A DNA stretch of 64,000 nt from Magnaporthiopsis rhizophila. Taxonomy: Eukaryota; Ascomycota; Sordariomycetes; Magnaporthales; Magnaporthaceae. Below, piece after piece: positions 12,700-25,064 of this stretch (positions within the stretch are counted from its first letter, which is position 1; each line of letters begins with the position of its first letter). A program made the position numbers and the translations under genes. The stretch covers positions 186,001 to 250,000 of the forward strand of contig PYSS01000016.1 in assembly GCA_003049465.1 (NCBI GenBank), given 5' to 3'. The notes beneath the pieces are model-generated. The model did not search any database, was not told the DNA's origin, and saw only the letters and a program-made list of their open reading frames with translations.

Positions 12700-14547
12700 T
12701 GTCAAGGGAGAATACCGACCGACGCTGACTAGGCTGGCTTCAAAAGAGCGACAAGGGGCTAATTGGATGGGCAGAAGGTGGTAGGCGAGGCGTTATTTCG
12801 CAGGCAGCCCCGGAGAAAAAGTAATCCCAAAGGGCGCAAGGAACTTGTATGAGCAATGGGCCTGCGCGATTGATCAATTGAGACAACGAGGAAGGCTCTT
12901 TTTTTGGTCGGCTGGGAAGGTTTTGGAAGGGAAAGGGAGGGCTCCCGTCCTGCACCTTCCCCAGCAGGGCAACGCCCAAGTGGAATTGGAGCAGCCGAAG
13001 CTGTACTGTGCTGCCCCTTCCTGCTGAACAACCAACAGCCATAAAGGTGACATGGGGCCGGTCCATCACCGTCTCGATAGCCAATGGCGTCCATCCAGGC
13101 ACCAACTTTATCGGGTAACCGTCCAACCAGATCCCCCGCCGACTCTCCATCAGAGAGATGGGGCCCGCCAAGCTGACGGTCGATGCAACTCAGCTTGTCT
13201 TGTTACCCGCCAGCCTGACCTCCCTTGCCATCATCCCGTCAATGCGATTGTTCCCGCCGACGGGCTGGGCCTGCGTGGGGCGCATTCCTGAGACATGGAT
13301 GTACTTAAACGATGTGGAAAAACACCTCCAAACCACATGCATCCATCCCATTGTCAAGGAGGGGTCTCATATGCTGATAATTTGCCAATAAAGATCAAAA
13401 GTGCAGGTGGGCAACGTGTGCTGGAGTGGTGCGGCTCGGTGCAATGGGAGATTCCAGAGTTTGTGGGTGCGCAACCGGGAACTCCAACTCGTCCGTAAAT
13501 GCCGCCGAAAATACGAACGCCCAGGGGGCACGGGGTCAACCGCTGTGCGAGTGTGCCTTGCGGCTGTGGAAGGTTGAGAGGCCGAGGCAGACTTGCGCCG
13601 CCCTTCAGCAGCCCAGAGGGTTGGTCAACCAACCAAGAGCGCTGAAACAAAACAATTCGAATTGCAGCGCGGGGAATGACGGGCTTCTGGTCTCCGGCCG
13701 CTGGTTTCACGGGCTTACTCCAGCGCCGTTGGAGTTTGCACAGCCCCGATCCACGGGTGTCATTGTCGTGCACTTTTGCGCAAACTATCATCGCATCCTT
13801 GGTTTGCATTCGGTCGTGTATATAATTCCCCTCGTCTCCCGCTTCCGTGCCCCCAAAGCTGCTTCCAATCTGCATCTCATCCAAGCCGCTCCTTTTGCTT
13901 TCGACGAATCTCTCAACTCTTTCTCACATTCCGGCTGCCCTCTCGTCTTGGTCTTGCTCCAAACATTTCCTCGACCCGCGGCTGGGAACTGTGCTAGTTT
14001 TGGGTATGGAGAGCAACGGTCCAACGCAGGACGCTGCACCGAAAACATTTTCCATAGACCATAAATCATAGACTCCCGTCACCTCCAGCCCAAGCTCGCC
14101 GGATCCAAGAGATCTGGTTCGATGCTGGCGAGGCCTCACGTAACATTTCACCTTTTGGGCATGGATCATACCAAACGCAGCGGATTAGATGGCTCTAATT
14201 GGCCCATGGGTCTTGGTCGGTGGCAGCACACCGAGCAGCTCCAACCCAAGTCTTTAAACTCTGTAGCTTCAATCGAAGCGGCATCGTTTGGAGCATTTTG
14301 TGTGCTACTCGGAGTCTTCTGTGTGCCTGATAAAAAGGTCGTTGTATTCGAGCGTACTCGAAGATGCACTGCTTTGTCCTCGCTTTCTGTTTTTTCTCGA
14401 GGGAAAATCAACCCGAAGGAGCAAAAGATCACGAACAATACAGGGCGGGGAGCCGGTACAAGTTATTGTCGGGCGACGTCCGGCGGCACGTCAAAAAAAG
14501 AAATACTCCCAACAGCAATACAGCATTGTTGCATAAAAATCGCAAAC
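12700..14547. other. Divergent intergenic region
   Basis: This 1.85-kb region separates the minus-strand zinc-finger gene from the plus-strand small gene and should hold both promoters. Overlapping open frames at 13,426-14,064 have no domain, no plausible splice partners and ordinary composition. A TATA-like gtatataat lies near 13,817. Confidence 0.5.
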
Positions 14548-14903
14548 ATGAGCGCCAGGGGTTCAGACGACCCGGAAATGGTGCTGTCCGGGGCTGGGTA
14601 AGGGACTGCATGACCACAGTGCGCAGGGGTTGGCATGGAGCTGAGGCTGACTGTCGGTGGTTCCTTGACAGCACGTCCACCACCCAATCCTGGACCATGA
14701 ATGCATACATTTATGACACCAATGGGCCGACCGACCGCTTTGTGCAGCCCTACTCCGAACCGCAGGCCGAGCGTCTGGCCAGGCTACAGCGAGAGACGGA
14801 AGCATTACAGAGAAGGGCCAACCCTTCGAGTGGTGCACGGCAGACAACACAGCATACCGATGCCAACAAAAGGACTAAGAGCGAAGATAAGCCGGTGCAA
14901 TAA
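14548..14903 (+). CDS. Small hypothetical protein, 93 residues
   Basis: Two exons (14548-14597 and 14672-14903) are joined by a 74-base intron with GTAAGG donor, CTGAC branch site and GACAG acceptor in matching phase. The product starts MSARGSDDPEMVLSG. It has a central aromatic/polar segment (WTMNAYIYDTNGPTDRFVQP) and then a Glu/Arg-rich helix (about residues 48-66, RLARLQRETEALQRR), and ends in a charged tail. No signal peptide or membrane segment is present. The clean intron and protein-like composition support a real gene. I do not recognise the family and assign no function. Confidence 0.55.
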
Positions 14904-16340
14904 CACAGGTGGTCGATGTATTAAGAAGAGGGAGAATCAGGGAAGGGGATGCGCGAAAGGATGCATAAGACCGCTGCCCGAGGTTACGGATAACATGCGA
15001 GGAGGCTGAATTTCTACGCTCGCTCTGTGACGATTCCCTCTTTTTGCCACAACTCGCCCAGCCAAAAAGAGGTGTTTATCTATGTCGCCTCGGGCAACAA
15101 ATCCGCCCTATGCAGCTTCGCCCGGAAAGCCGCTGGTTAACGTCGAAAAGCAACCCTGGGTTCGCATTTAATCCTTGGACCCAGCCAGCCAGCCGCGGGT
15201 GGAGCTATCAACCCCCGCCGTCACAGTTAGGTTCGAGCATCTTACAGCGCTTCTCATGCCCTCGTCCCGAGTATCTTTGCCTAATTCCGTAGGAGGCGCT
15301 TGCCGTGTCACTGTCACGCCGGTGGGATACACCCTTTAATTACAGTATACAGTCATGGATGGAAATGCCGACAGGAGCCGCGTCAGGCGGGGGCTTGTTG
15401 AAGTGTGGCTGCATACCACACTACCAAGCCACACTCTATGTGGCTGCGACCCACAGCCTTGACAGCCGCAATTGCGTTGATCACTCTTTTCGACCTCAAC
15501 CGGCACAGGGCACCATCTCGAACGCCTCGCAAGCTCTGCAGACGCCGCGGTGATGCGCTGTCACCGGCGTCTGCCGAGTCGAGGATGTATGAAAAACCAC
15601 TTTCCACGATTTTCTCCAGTTATCATTCGATGCGGGGCTCTGCACACTAGGACGGCCCTCGGCGGCGCCTCCGTCTGCGAGGGAGCCGCCTCGAGCGACG
15701 CTGGTAACCATTGTCTCCCCTTGCCCCCTTTCTCCAGACGGCGCACGAGACCGAAATCGGTAAGCGGGAGCATCGTGCCCCATCTTCCCTTTGCTGTTCC
15801 TCCCATCCTCTCGCTCCCGATCACCGAAATGAAGCCTTCGGCCTGGCCTCAATGCAGCCCGCCTCTGTACGAGGGCAGCAGCGCCCCTCCGCAGTTGCAC
15901 ATCTGGCTCAAGCGGGCCCGCCGTGCCAAACCCAGATATTATGTCAGCCGCTCGGTTTGAGTCAATGTCTCCACTTTCTCTTTGGCACACCTTTCGTTTT
16001 TTTCACCTGGGCTGGCTCTGCCTGCCCGCAGCACGCCTGGCGCGCCATCAGGCAAGCAAACAACAACAACCGAGCGAAACATTTGCCAGACTGGGTTTTC
16101 AGCCTTCTGAATTTTCCGACTCACCACATCACCGCCCGCCCCACGAACCCGAATAGCTTCGGACCAACCTTTTTCGAGCTTCTGCCACCACCGCTTGCGC
16201 TTGGTTTTTCTGCCCAAATTTATTTGCGCAAACCGATTTTGCTACCCACGAGCTGCGACGCGCTATCCACGCATTCGCCTTTTTTTTTTTATTATTCTTT
16301 TTGCTGAACGGCTGGCCTCCCGCTTGCCCGCAATATCATA
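14904..16340. other. Intergenic region / H2A.Z promoter
   Basis: This 1.4-kb stretch has no credible gene. Pyrimidine-rich tracts within ~300 bases of 16,341 are consistent with the leader of a highly expressed histone gene. Confidence 0.5.
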
Positions 16341-17493
16341 ATGGCTGGTGGAAAGGGAAAGTCTTCTGGTGGGAAGAGCTCCGGCGGTAAGACCGCGGGT
16401 GAGGGCCCCAAGAAGCAACAATCCCACTCGGCGCGCGCAGGACTGCAAGTAAGTGCCTCATGAACTGCATCGATGGCTTCGCATCGCATTTGATTTTCCT
16501 GTCCGCCTTCGAAATCCTGTCCGCCGACGGCCATGCCAGCGTCGCGCGGGCGCAAACTTTCCCGCCCACCTCGCCATGTTCGACCGAGCTCGACCTCGCG
16601 CGGTCGCCCAGCCGTCTCTCCCACAAACCTGCCCCCGAAAATCGACCGCACCGCAACAACCCTCGCGATTACTATCAATTAGACGTGCCGCGCATCACAG
16701 CTACGCCCGTATCTCTGACTAGACAAATTTTGCGAGCTATCCGGACGCGTCGACCTCAGCTTCTGCAGCCCCGCATCGCGCAGCCCGTCCGGGCAGCACC
16801 ACACCCCAGCCACGCCTATCACGACACCCCTCGACCTGCAACGCATGGCGCGCCATCGGACCGGCCAACGGATGCAAAAAATGCGACCGCCTGCACGACT
16901 ATGGATCCCCAATAGCTAACGTGGGCCTTGTTTCCCAGTTCCCCTGCGGACGTGTCAAGCGTTTCCTGAAGCAAAACACACAAAACAAGATGCGCGTCGG
17001 CGCCAAGGCGGCAGTCTACGTTACGGCGGTGTTGGAGTACCTGACCGCCGAGGTTCTTGAGCTGGCCGGCGTAAGTCCAATTTTCCCCCCTGCCCATGAT
17101 GTCCCTCTCCCCTCCCCGCCTCCCTCACTCGCCGCGACTTTATTGCCACCACGCTCGCCCACGTCGCGGGTTGCGAATCGCATACATCTTATTTTTTTTT
17201 TTTTTTTTGTCTCCCTTTCGCTGTCTCTCGGATGTTTTTTTCCCCCTCGACTCGCAGTATGGACGTGACCTTGTACTAACAACACGAACGCAACGACACA
17301 GAACGCGGCCAAGGACCTGAAGGTGAAGCGAATCACTCCTCGACACCTGCAACTTGCCATCCGAGGAGACGAGGAGCTGGACACGCTTATTCGTGCCACC
17401 ATCGCATTCGGAGGTGTCCTGCCGCACATCAACCGCGCGTTGCTCCTGAAGGTTGAGCAGAACAAGAAGAAGCAGAAGCAGCTGGAGGCGTGA
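16341..17493 (+). CDS. hH2Az: Histone H2A.Z variant
   Basis: Three exons (16341-16448, 16939-17070, 17302-17493) encode 143 residues. The N-terminal tail is Gly/Lys/Ser-rich with acetylatable lysines. The fold has SARAGLQFPCGRVKRFLK and the nucleosome segment AVLEYLTAEVLELAGNAA. H2A.Z marks are the longer extended acidic-patch region (HLQLAIRGDEELDTLI) and the IAFGGVLPHINRALL docking region; the C-terminal SQ motif of fungal canonical H2A is absent. The first intron is 490 bases, long for this window; the second is 231 bases with a T-run. H2A.Z replaces H2A near promoters and in boundary chromatin. Identification is firm. Confidence 0.97.
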
Positions 17494-18613
17494 TAGTCTC
17501 TCCGGGCTGCGGTTGTTCCTGTTTTATCATGCTGGGTGTTTTCTTCCTTTCGCAACGCTGTCCTTCGGGATCTTGGGGACTTTTCACGTTCTTCCTCTGT
17601 CTGCCATTTTCGTTCCTTGAATTCTCTTCTCCATCGCACAAGGGAAAGTTTGTGGTGTCGTCTCGTCTCGTCTTTGTTTGTGTTTTTGTGGCACGTGGAT
17701 AATAGGGCGGCGGGCCATGGGCTTTTTGTTGGGGCGGGGCGGGACAGGTATACCTTGGTGCTGGAAACACGTTTGCACCGTCGGCTTCCTACGACGGCAT
17801 CTGTTCCATTCTCGCGTCCGTCTGCGTCCACGGACAACTCGGCACTACGTTTGGGCTTGACCGTACTCTGAACTTGCCTGCTCATCTTGCCTGCTCATCT
17901 TGCCTACCCTGGAAGCTTTGGAATGAGCCGCTCGTCACGCTACCGAAGCATTCCCATGGCCCTTCACGCAGCAGCGCCAAACACATGCGGAAAGGGTTGC
18001 TAATTTAACTTTTTTGCGATTCGGAGGTTCCCTTGCGAGACCATATGTCTGGCTGTATTCCTGCATGGGAAAAAAGACGGGCCGACTGCTCCGACCCAGT
18101 GGTCCTCTGGATCCACTGGAGCGGTTGCGTCGTGACTGTCCACTCGGGACACCAATCAACTGCATTATATAGTAACATGGTCGGTAACACAGTGGTTTGG
18201 ACACATGAGGCTGAGAGCGGGGGAGCGCTTATATCTTTCGCGCGTACCAGATAGACGATTGTATCTCAGGTGGGTTCATGTGAGGTTCTGCGGTGATCAC
18301 TGTGTGGCGCCACCCAAGGGAGGACAGACGAATGCAGGTGTTTGCATCATGGGTACCTTCACAAGTGATCGGGGCTGGGTAGTCCGTCAGGCTAATATAC
18401 GTCCATGAATAGCAATAAGGGATGGCTGGGTGCTTAGCGGGCAGAAAAGCGAGCCTTTTGGGACAGATTGGAAGAGAAGAGAAACGAGTAGTAGTATTGT
18501 GCGAGTTGGGAACAAACCCCCGTATGGTCAGGATGGGAAAAACGAAACGAGTATCTGGGTAGTAGAACGGGATGTAGTGAAAGGGAGACGACGTGAAAAT
18601 GAAAATTATGCTG

Positions 18614-18651
<38 letters not shown>

Positions 18652-18875
18652 AATGGAATGCTGATACACAGCTAGGCAACCCTCCCTTCTATGTCTAATT
18701 AACAGACGCCAGCGCCATGCTCAAAACACAAGCAAAAAACAAAGAAAAACAAAATCAGTCGGCAGGCAATGAATGCTAAAGCCGAGTCGGTAGGCAATTA
18801 AGGTAAGGTAGGTAAGGTTATCGAAACAGTCGGCGGTTCTGCTCGTTCTGCTACTGTTGCGCTTTGGGTTTTGCA
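17494..18875. other. Convergent intergenic region
   Basis: This 1.4-kb region lies between the stop of H2A.Z and the stop of the minus-strand Asp-rich gene. It contains a T33 run at 18615-18647. I see no gene. Confidence 0.5.
18615..18647 (+). repeat. Poly-T tract, 33 bases
   Basis: Uninterrupted T33 in a convergent intergenic region. Confidence 0.9.
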
Positions 18876-18981
18876 TCAAAGCTCGCCCCTCATGAAGGCG
18901 CTGCGGAACCGCATCAGCTCCGCGATGTCCTCGTTCGTGCTTCCGGCAGCAGGTTCCCGGGGCGACCACCTGGGCGCCCTG

Positions 18982-19014
<33 letters not shown>

Positions 19015-20444
19015 TCCCCGCAGCCGAAGATCCAGGTCGCCGCCTTCACTGCGCCGCCACCGCCGCTAGCCCTGCTACTGCTGCGGGTGGTCAGCGGGGA
19101 GGGTGAGGGTGACGGCTCGGAAGGCCAGTTCATTTCACTGTCCTCGTCCTCGTCGTCGTCGTCGTCGTCGTCGTCATCCTCCTCCTCCTCGGCTAGCGAT
19201 GGCAGCTGGTAGCAATGCCTGTCGCGGGGGTGTCTGCTTGGCGCTGCTGCTGATGTTGGTTGCCTGGATAGTGGCAGGAAGGCGTCGGAGCCCGCAAGGC
19301 TGTATAGCTTGCGCTGGCTGCGTTGTTGACGATCTGCCACCGCGAGGTAAGAGGGGTCGTCATCTTCGTCATAGCCGTCGTCGTCGTCGTCTTCGTCGTC
19401 AATATCGCTGTCGTAGCCCTCGTCGCCGGGCGACGGAGAGGGCGGGATATCGTGCATTACCTCGTCCTCGGGTGTTGCCGAGGAGGAGAAGGAGGAGGAA
19501 GAGGAGCTGTTGTTGTTGCCGCCGCCGAGCATGGTGAAGCTCAACTGGTCCCGCGCAGCCGGCAGCGGCCACGAGTTGCTTTGCGCGAGGGTGGTGGTGA
19601 GCCCCGTGTCGTGGGGGTCCGAGTCGTCAGAGTCGTCGCTGTCGTTGTCGCTGTCGTCCAATGAGTGCGTCTCTTCTTGATCCACGACCATGACGACGCT
19701 GCTAGACAGGATCTCCTCAGCCTCGCCGTCGTCGTCGTGGCCCGTCTCGTCCGGCAGCTCGATATAGAACTCGCCCGTCGCTACCGCTAGCGAAGCCTCG
19801 TCGGATTTCCTCTGCATCTCCTCGTCGGGGCTAACGGTCATCGCCGTCGTGGCCGGGACCCTGGTCTTGGGAGAGAGGAAGTCGGGGCCGGTGCTGCCAT
19901 ACTGCTCAGCTATCCACTGGGCGATGGACCATTCCTGTTGCTCGCGAAGCAAGCGCAGACGCGTGTGGTGGCACTCGGACGGGTAGCTGCAGTCGTCGGA
20001 GCAGCTGTGCTTTCTGTCGGCGAGGCGCTGCTCCCGCTCGCGGTCCTGGCCCTGCCGGCTCTGCAGGCCGCGCCGCCAGGCCGCCCAGGCCTTCCAGCCG
20101 GCGAAGTCGAACTCGGAGACGCAGGGTCCGCGGCGGCGGCGGCGTCGCTTCTTCCCGCCGTGGCGGCTACTGCTGCTGCCCATGGCGGCCTCGAGTTTGG
20201 CGATGGCCACGTCCCGGCTCGTGCACATGATGTGGTCGCACTCGATGCAACGGCGCGTGCAGCCCAGTTTGTAAACCATGTGGCAGCTGTGGCATTTCCA
20301 GAGCCAGGGATGCGGTGTGGGGGGAGGAGGAGGGGCGGCAGAGGCGAGCGAGAGGGTGGGCATGATGAGGTCTTGGGCGTTGGCGGCCGACGAGACGGGT
20401 GACTCGGGGAGTCTAGGGAAGGAGGAGAGGCGTCGGTGATTCAT
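18876..20444 (-). CDS. Fungal hypothetical protein with Cys-rich N-terminal motif and poly-Asp tracts
   Basis: A single exon of 522 residues is read from ATG at 20444 (MNHRRLSSFPRLPES); the frame is open further upstream but that part lacks coding character. Residues ~48-75 carry WLWKCHSCHMVYKLGCTRRC followed by IECDHIMC. This Cys/His-spaced motif with a WxWxCHxC core recurs in uncharacterised ascomycete proteins and probably binds zinc. A basic patch (KKRRRRRRG) follows and could be a nuclear signal. The C-terminal two-thirds is disordered, with Ser runs and several poly-Asp/Glu tracts encoded by GAC/GAG microsatellites. The frame is intact throughout these repeats. Function unknown. Confidence 0.75.
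18983..19013 (-). repeat. (GAC)n microsatellite encoding poly-Asp
   Basis: A trinucleotide run within the minus-strand gene; on the coding strand it reads GAC repeats. Similar in-frame runs lie at about 19141-19190 and 19371-19400. Confidence 0.9.
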
Positions 20445-21466
20445 CTCTTGGTTTTTTGGTGTGTAATTACGGTTCTTTTCTTTGGAAATGAACGTTGAGT
20501 TCGGTGGTGGTGCGTGATACAAAGGGCAAATATGCTGCCTGATTCGTTGAAACAAGGCGTGGATGTGCCGTTGGGAAGGAGCGATGGAAACGGTGGATTT
20601 CGAGAATAGTAGAATACACAACGAAAAGAGAGTGAAGGAGGTGGGTGTTACCAGAAGACCCAGAAGAGTGTAGACCGATGAAGAATGCAAGAGTTACAGG
20701 TGAGCTCCGTCGAGGCCTGGAAGAAGATGCAATATATGAGGCGCGAACTGCACGAACCGGAACACCAGAAGGTTTATTCCAAGCCGAGAATATCGTATTA
20801 GGTCTATCTCCTGCTTTGTGATTCTTTGTGGCGTCTGGCATGCTCAATGAAGATAGGGCACGTGTACGGGGCCAGATTGGCTTTTACGTGGATTTCTTTG
20901 TTGTGGGGAATGGCTTCGAAGGCTATTTTTGGCGACGGCTCGGCGGCGTCCATAGAATCACCACCGCGAGAGGCTTGCCTGCTACATCGGCTAGGAAGCA
21001 AAGGATCAGAATGATGTGATAAGAAAAACCCACCATCTTGGCGCTCGCTAGCGACTTTGAATATCGGGGGAACCGGGGCTAAGGGCGAGGACAAAGAAAC
21101 CATATCTGGAGCTGAAAGCCTCACTCAGAGAGACCACACACCAAGTCGAGTTTTGTGTTTCTGCTTTTCATACAGGACCTACGGAACCACATGATAATGG
21201 GGAAATTATGCCCAGGAAATTCCAGGGGTTGGAGAGCAAGCTGAGGATGGCAATGTGAAGAAACCTTCTGGTCACAGTGTTTCTAGCCTTGGAGAGTTCC
21301 AACCTAAAAGCGACATATTACTTCTGATGATATTTTAATTGGATTCAGGTAGAGTAATACCTGGCGGCGAGCTTAGTAGCGTTTACGGTTTTGTAACTAG
21401 CGATCAATACAATTACAGTATGCGAAAGGGGATACTTACCCAACTGGTTGGAACGTTACCATTTAA

Positions 21467-22284
21467 GGGCTTGTCCTAGGGTAAATGTTTTGTGGCCCCT
21501 GCTGTTTTTTACTTGTTTTTTATGCAAAAATAACCTTATAATAACCTTAACCGGGGGTTTTATAAAAAGAATGTACCTGTTTTATTTCTATTTTTAATAG
21601 TATCAAATTTGCAAACGAGTTTCTTAATTCGAACAGGTGGAAAAAAAAAAAATTTATCCGGTTTATCTGCACGTACCTGCCCCCATGGCCCCCCTGGCCC
21701 TTTGGCCGTTTCAGCCCCCTGGCCCCCTGGCCCTCTTATCCCTCCTGGCACCCTTGAACCCTGGCCCTTTTAGCCTTTTGGCCCTTTGGCCTTTTGGCCG
21801 TCGAGATTTTTTTAAATTCAAAGGTGGGAGGGTGGCCGGCTTTATATATTTATCGTACCAGGCCTTGTTCACGTGACCGGGAAACACGTGATTTTTTAAC
21901 TATAGCTATATACCGGCCCCGTAAATTAAGGCTATTAAAAGGTTATAAAAGGTTACGTATTTTCCGGACACGTGACCAGGGCCTGTACGGGCCTTCCAGG
22001 CCGATTTTTTGCAAGTCCGGCTTTTAGCCTGGCATTTTTTTTTTCGAATACCATCCTTTTACCTACCTGCCCTCTCAATGCTTTTTCACTTTGGTTAGGG
22101 GGTGGCAAAGGAGGTGGCCAGGGGCTGTATCAACTGGCTGAATAAAAGATACTTCTGGCGGGTCTTCCGAATGATTTTCACAAGGGCCCGGAAGCTTATT
22201 ACCCAGGTTCACAAACAAAAAAACAAGTAGTTGGCAAAATTTGTATGGAAAAAACAAAAAAAACATTTACCCTAGGACAGGCCC
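21467..22284. mobile_element. MITE-like non-autonomous DNA transposon, 818 bp, with TIRs and TAA target duplication
   Basis: The left end (21467-21490) and the reverse complement of the right end (22261-22284) match over 23 of 24 bases, starting GGGCYTGTCCTAGGGTAA; the one mismatch is a transition. Both ends are flanked by TAA (21464-21466 and 22285-22287). A 3-base T(A/T)A duplication with GGGC-type termini points to PIF/Harbinger-like transposition, though a TA duplication cannot be excluded. There is no transposase frame. The interior has a degenerate minisatellite of TGGCCC/TTTGGCC units (about 21680-21805), several CACGTGACC motifs and subterminal T-runs shared by both ends. Confidence 0.8.
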
Positions 22285-23611
22285 TAAAGTCTACCAAGGT
22301 TGGGGTGGGTTCATCTGGGATATATGATTTCTGAGATAGTTTCGGGGGTGTTATTAAAGCAAGGCGGTTGCATTATTCGCTGAGCGAAACTGATCTCCTT
22401 CCAAGGAGTATATTAGTCAACCAGATGGAGTGAAAAGGATTTTTTTTTATGAACGAAGTGCCGACCTTCCTCTACTCACAATATCATCGAAGACAAAATT
22501 TTATGGATTGACTACCCGAATCATTCTTGCTTGTGCCGTGAGATGGTGGCGGTGCCATATTCCTTAAAATAGCAATAAAAACCAGCTAGCTTGTCCTAGG
22601 AGTTGGCTTTGAGATACTCAGGGTCAAAGGGAGGAACTTACCGCCGCCACAACAAAGAGGAATAATTTTCAAGCCGCATGAAGCTTCAGGGCGCGAGCAT
22701 GCACGCTTCGAGAAATTGGGGCTGCGATGAGAATGACCACATTCTCCATGATTTGAAAGGCTGAGTAGAATCTGGCCTCTGAACTCGGGGCTATTCGTGC
22801 CACAGCTGCACATGGCCCAGAATCTCAGGGGGACGGCCAACATGGGACAGACGCAAACGCAGCCAGCATTGTCTGAGGAGCAGCATCTGAATGAGCAGCA
22901 GCTACAGCAATAATAAAATATCAACCCAATGACATGGCAGAGTTCTCATCAGCTATTTATCTCGCACAGGCGTCGGCTTGCTGGGCTGTCACAAGGGTGC
23001 AATGCAGTCTTGGAGGGGGTATCTCTATTGAAGCTAATAATCTGTTTATGGCCTCAAGAGATGCTTAAGAAAGCAGGGTCTCTGAAGAGGATCTAGGGGG
23101 CAACAGGGTTTATATAGGCCGTGCGGGGTTGGTTCGTGCCCGGGCCCTGGTTGTTGCCCCGCGTTGCCAGAGGGCCGATTGGCCGCCCTACTTCCGACGA
23201 TTGGTCCGGCCGGCCCGCCCTTCTTGGTGCCTGAGGCCGGTTGCCGGGAGCCTCCGTGTGACATGGGCCTAGGCAGTGGATCCGGATCCCGAAGGCCGAG
23301 CCCCCGAAACTGGCTTCCTGGCACGGAGGGTCCGCCACGGTGATCACCGGCCGGCCAACGCCATGCACAGAGTTTTCGGCACTTGACGAAACCACCCTTA
23401 TAGGGATTTGCTTCGTACGATGCGCCTTTTCGGATGGAGGCATAGTTAGCTTATATCTAGGAGAGGTTCGTCCGAACATCGATGTCTGCGAGCGGATTCT
23501 TGAGCGTGACTTCTTCCACCACTGGCCGTCATCTGAGTTTCCTTCACTGATGCAAAGCAGAAGCTCATCTGGCCAACGCTTCCAACATCATTCAATATTT
23601 TTGGCATTTAC

Positions 23612-23613
<2 letters not shown>

Positions 23614-23649
<36 letters not shown>
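23614..23649 (+). repeat. Poly-T tract, 36 bases
   Basis: Uninterrupted T36 in the gene-poor stretch, followed about 45 bases downstream by a short A-run. Confidence 0.9.
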
Positions 23650-23654
<5 letters not shown>

Positions 23655-25064
23655 GGCCCTTTTCAGGGAGCAACAAGACTTAAAACTTTCAAAAAAAAAA
23701 AAACTCGTAGTGTCGCACACGCTCTTGAAGAGAACCTCAAATTTCATAACCTACGCCCGGCGGAAAAAAAAAGAAACCGCACCCCTGGACCCGGCATGTG
23801 ATTCCGGTGGAAACATATTGGGTTTGGCAGGGGACCAGCTACATACACAGCTCGTGGAGATCAACGGGCTTGCTGTGCGGATGTCCTTCGGGTGGGCCTT
23901 GCATTGGCATTACTCCGACCGGGACGGTCTACCTTGTACAGTACGGGTAGACCATCTTTTTCTTGTGGCGATGGAGACTGCCAGCCCGCGGTCTGGCTGA
24001 TTCGACGGACGACGACGGGATTGCCGAGAAACCCGAGGTGCTTGGCAAGAGGGCCGTCTGTCGACGGCCGGAGGATCATCAAGCGGCAGCTTCCGTCCGG
24101 AGCGTCAGTCATACGGGTGCGGAAGAGGCCGCATGTGGTACCTCATTTTTTGCCTGTCACATCCTCGACGACTTTGTTGGAGAAACGTAGAGCAATATGC
24201 CCTCAAGCAGGTGATAAAAGCGGATTCTGGAGATGCACGAATGATGTAGCACCCATCACCACGCAGGGCGGTGGCTGATATTTGGGTTGGGAAATATCGC
24301 GAATACAAGTGGTTTAGGGGTCCAGTTGCCCAAACGGATTTTCGGAAGCCAATTCAGCCAATGGGTACCCTGCCCCATTCGGTCGGATTCGGACATCAGT
24401 GGAACACCGGAGCGCAGGGAACCTCTCCTAATCGTGTCATTCCGTACCCAAGCAAGCATGACGAACGACCATCTTCTTTTCCATTTTCGTTCCCGGAATC
24501 CGGGGGTGTGGTTGATCCCCGTCCCTGTGTAGACTTGTAACTGGACGGTATTGATGTGTCCCAGGCTTGGGAGCAGGGAGTCGCCTCGTTGCATAGTGGG
24601 CAACCCCATATCCCGTTCTCCCTCGGCACTCTTGCGGATGGGAGATTGCTCGTCTGGCACTGGTGCGCGTTATGGTCCCCCGGTCGGGAGGGCGTTGGCA
24701 TGGGCCCACGCCTGTGCTACCTGTCTGGGTGCAAAGCCAATCGTCGGGAACGTGGACATTCCCGCCGGCCCGACCGGTAGAGAGGCTGGTGTCAGTGATC
24801 ACGCTAACAGCCCGGATCCCCAAGTACTAACTCCGAGTGTCTGCCCTGTTTGTTTTTCTTGGCAATGCAGGCATTACAAAAGGGCGGCAGAGGAAGGAGC
24901 GTTTGCTACTTTCAGAATCTCGTTCTTCATCACATCATCGTGGAACGATCTCCTTGTTCCGACTCTAGAAGCAACAACATAGACAGACGAGAAAGGCCAG
25001 CCGCCTGGTGACTGAGAGAGAGAGAGAACTTGAGAGCACAGTCGGGCCCCGGACGGCAGCAGAT

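Larger units (their letters stand above)
20445..25064. other. 4.6-kb gene-poor, AT-richer stretch
   Basis: No gene with domain support was found. The stretch holds the MITE at 21467-22284, a lone 12-base copy of its terminal sequence at 22589-22600 and a T36 run at 23614. Short open frames between 22.6 and 24.9 kb overlap on all frames and are not convincing. The last few hundred bases are the promoter of the P450 gene; a GA-run lies at 25013-25028. Confidence 0.55.

Noticed and set aside
13426..14064. 212-codon plus-strand frame
   Set aside because: Mixed low-complexity translation, no domain, overlaps other open frames in the divergent promoter region.
16449..16938. Open frames inside the first H2A.Z intron
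   Set aside because: They lie in a 490-base intron with clean GTAAGT and CCCAG ends; the H2A.Z protein is continuous across it.
20445..20690. N-terminal extension of the Asp-rich protein
   Set aside because: Codons upstream of 20444 translate to an odd hydrophobic-then-basic stretch; MNHRRLSSFPRLP is the more natural start.
22586..22924. Cys-rich 112-codon minus-strand frame
   Set aside because: The Cys runs come from a GCA/GCT-type short repeat (agcagcatc..., gcagcagctac); no signal peptide and no spacing pattern.
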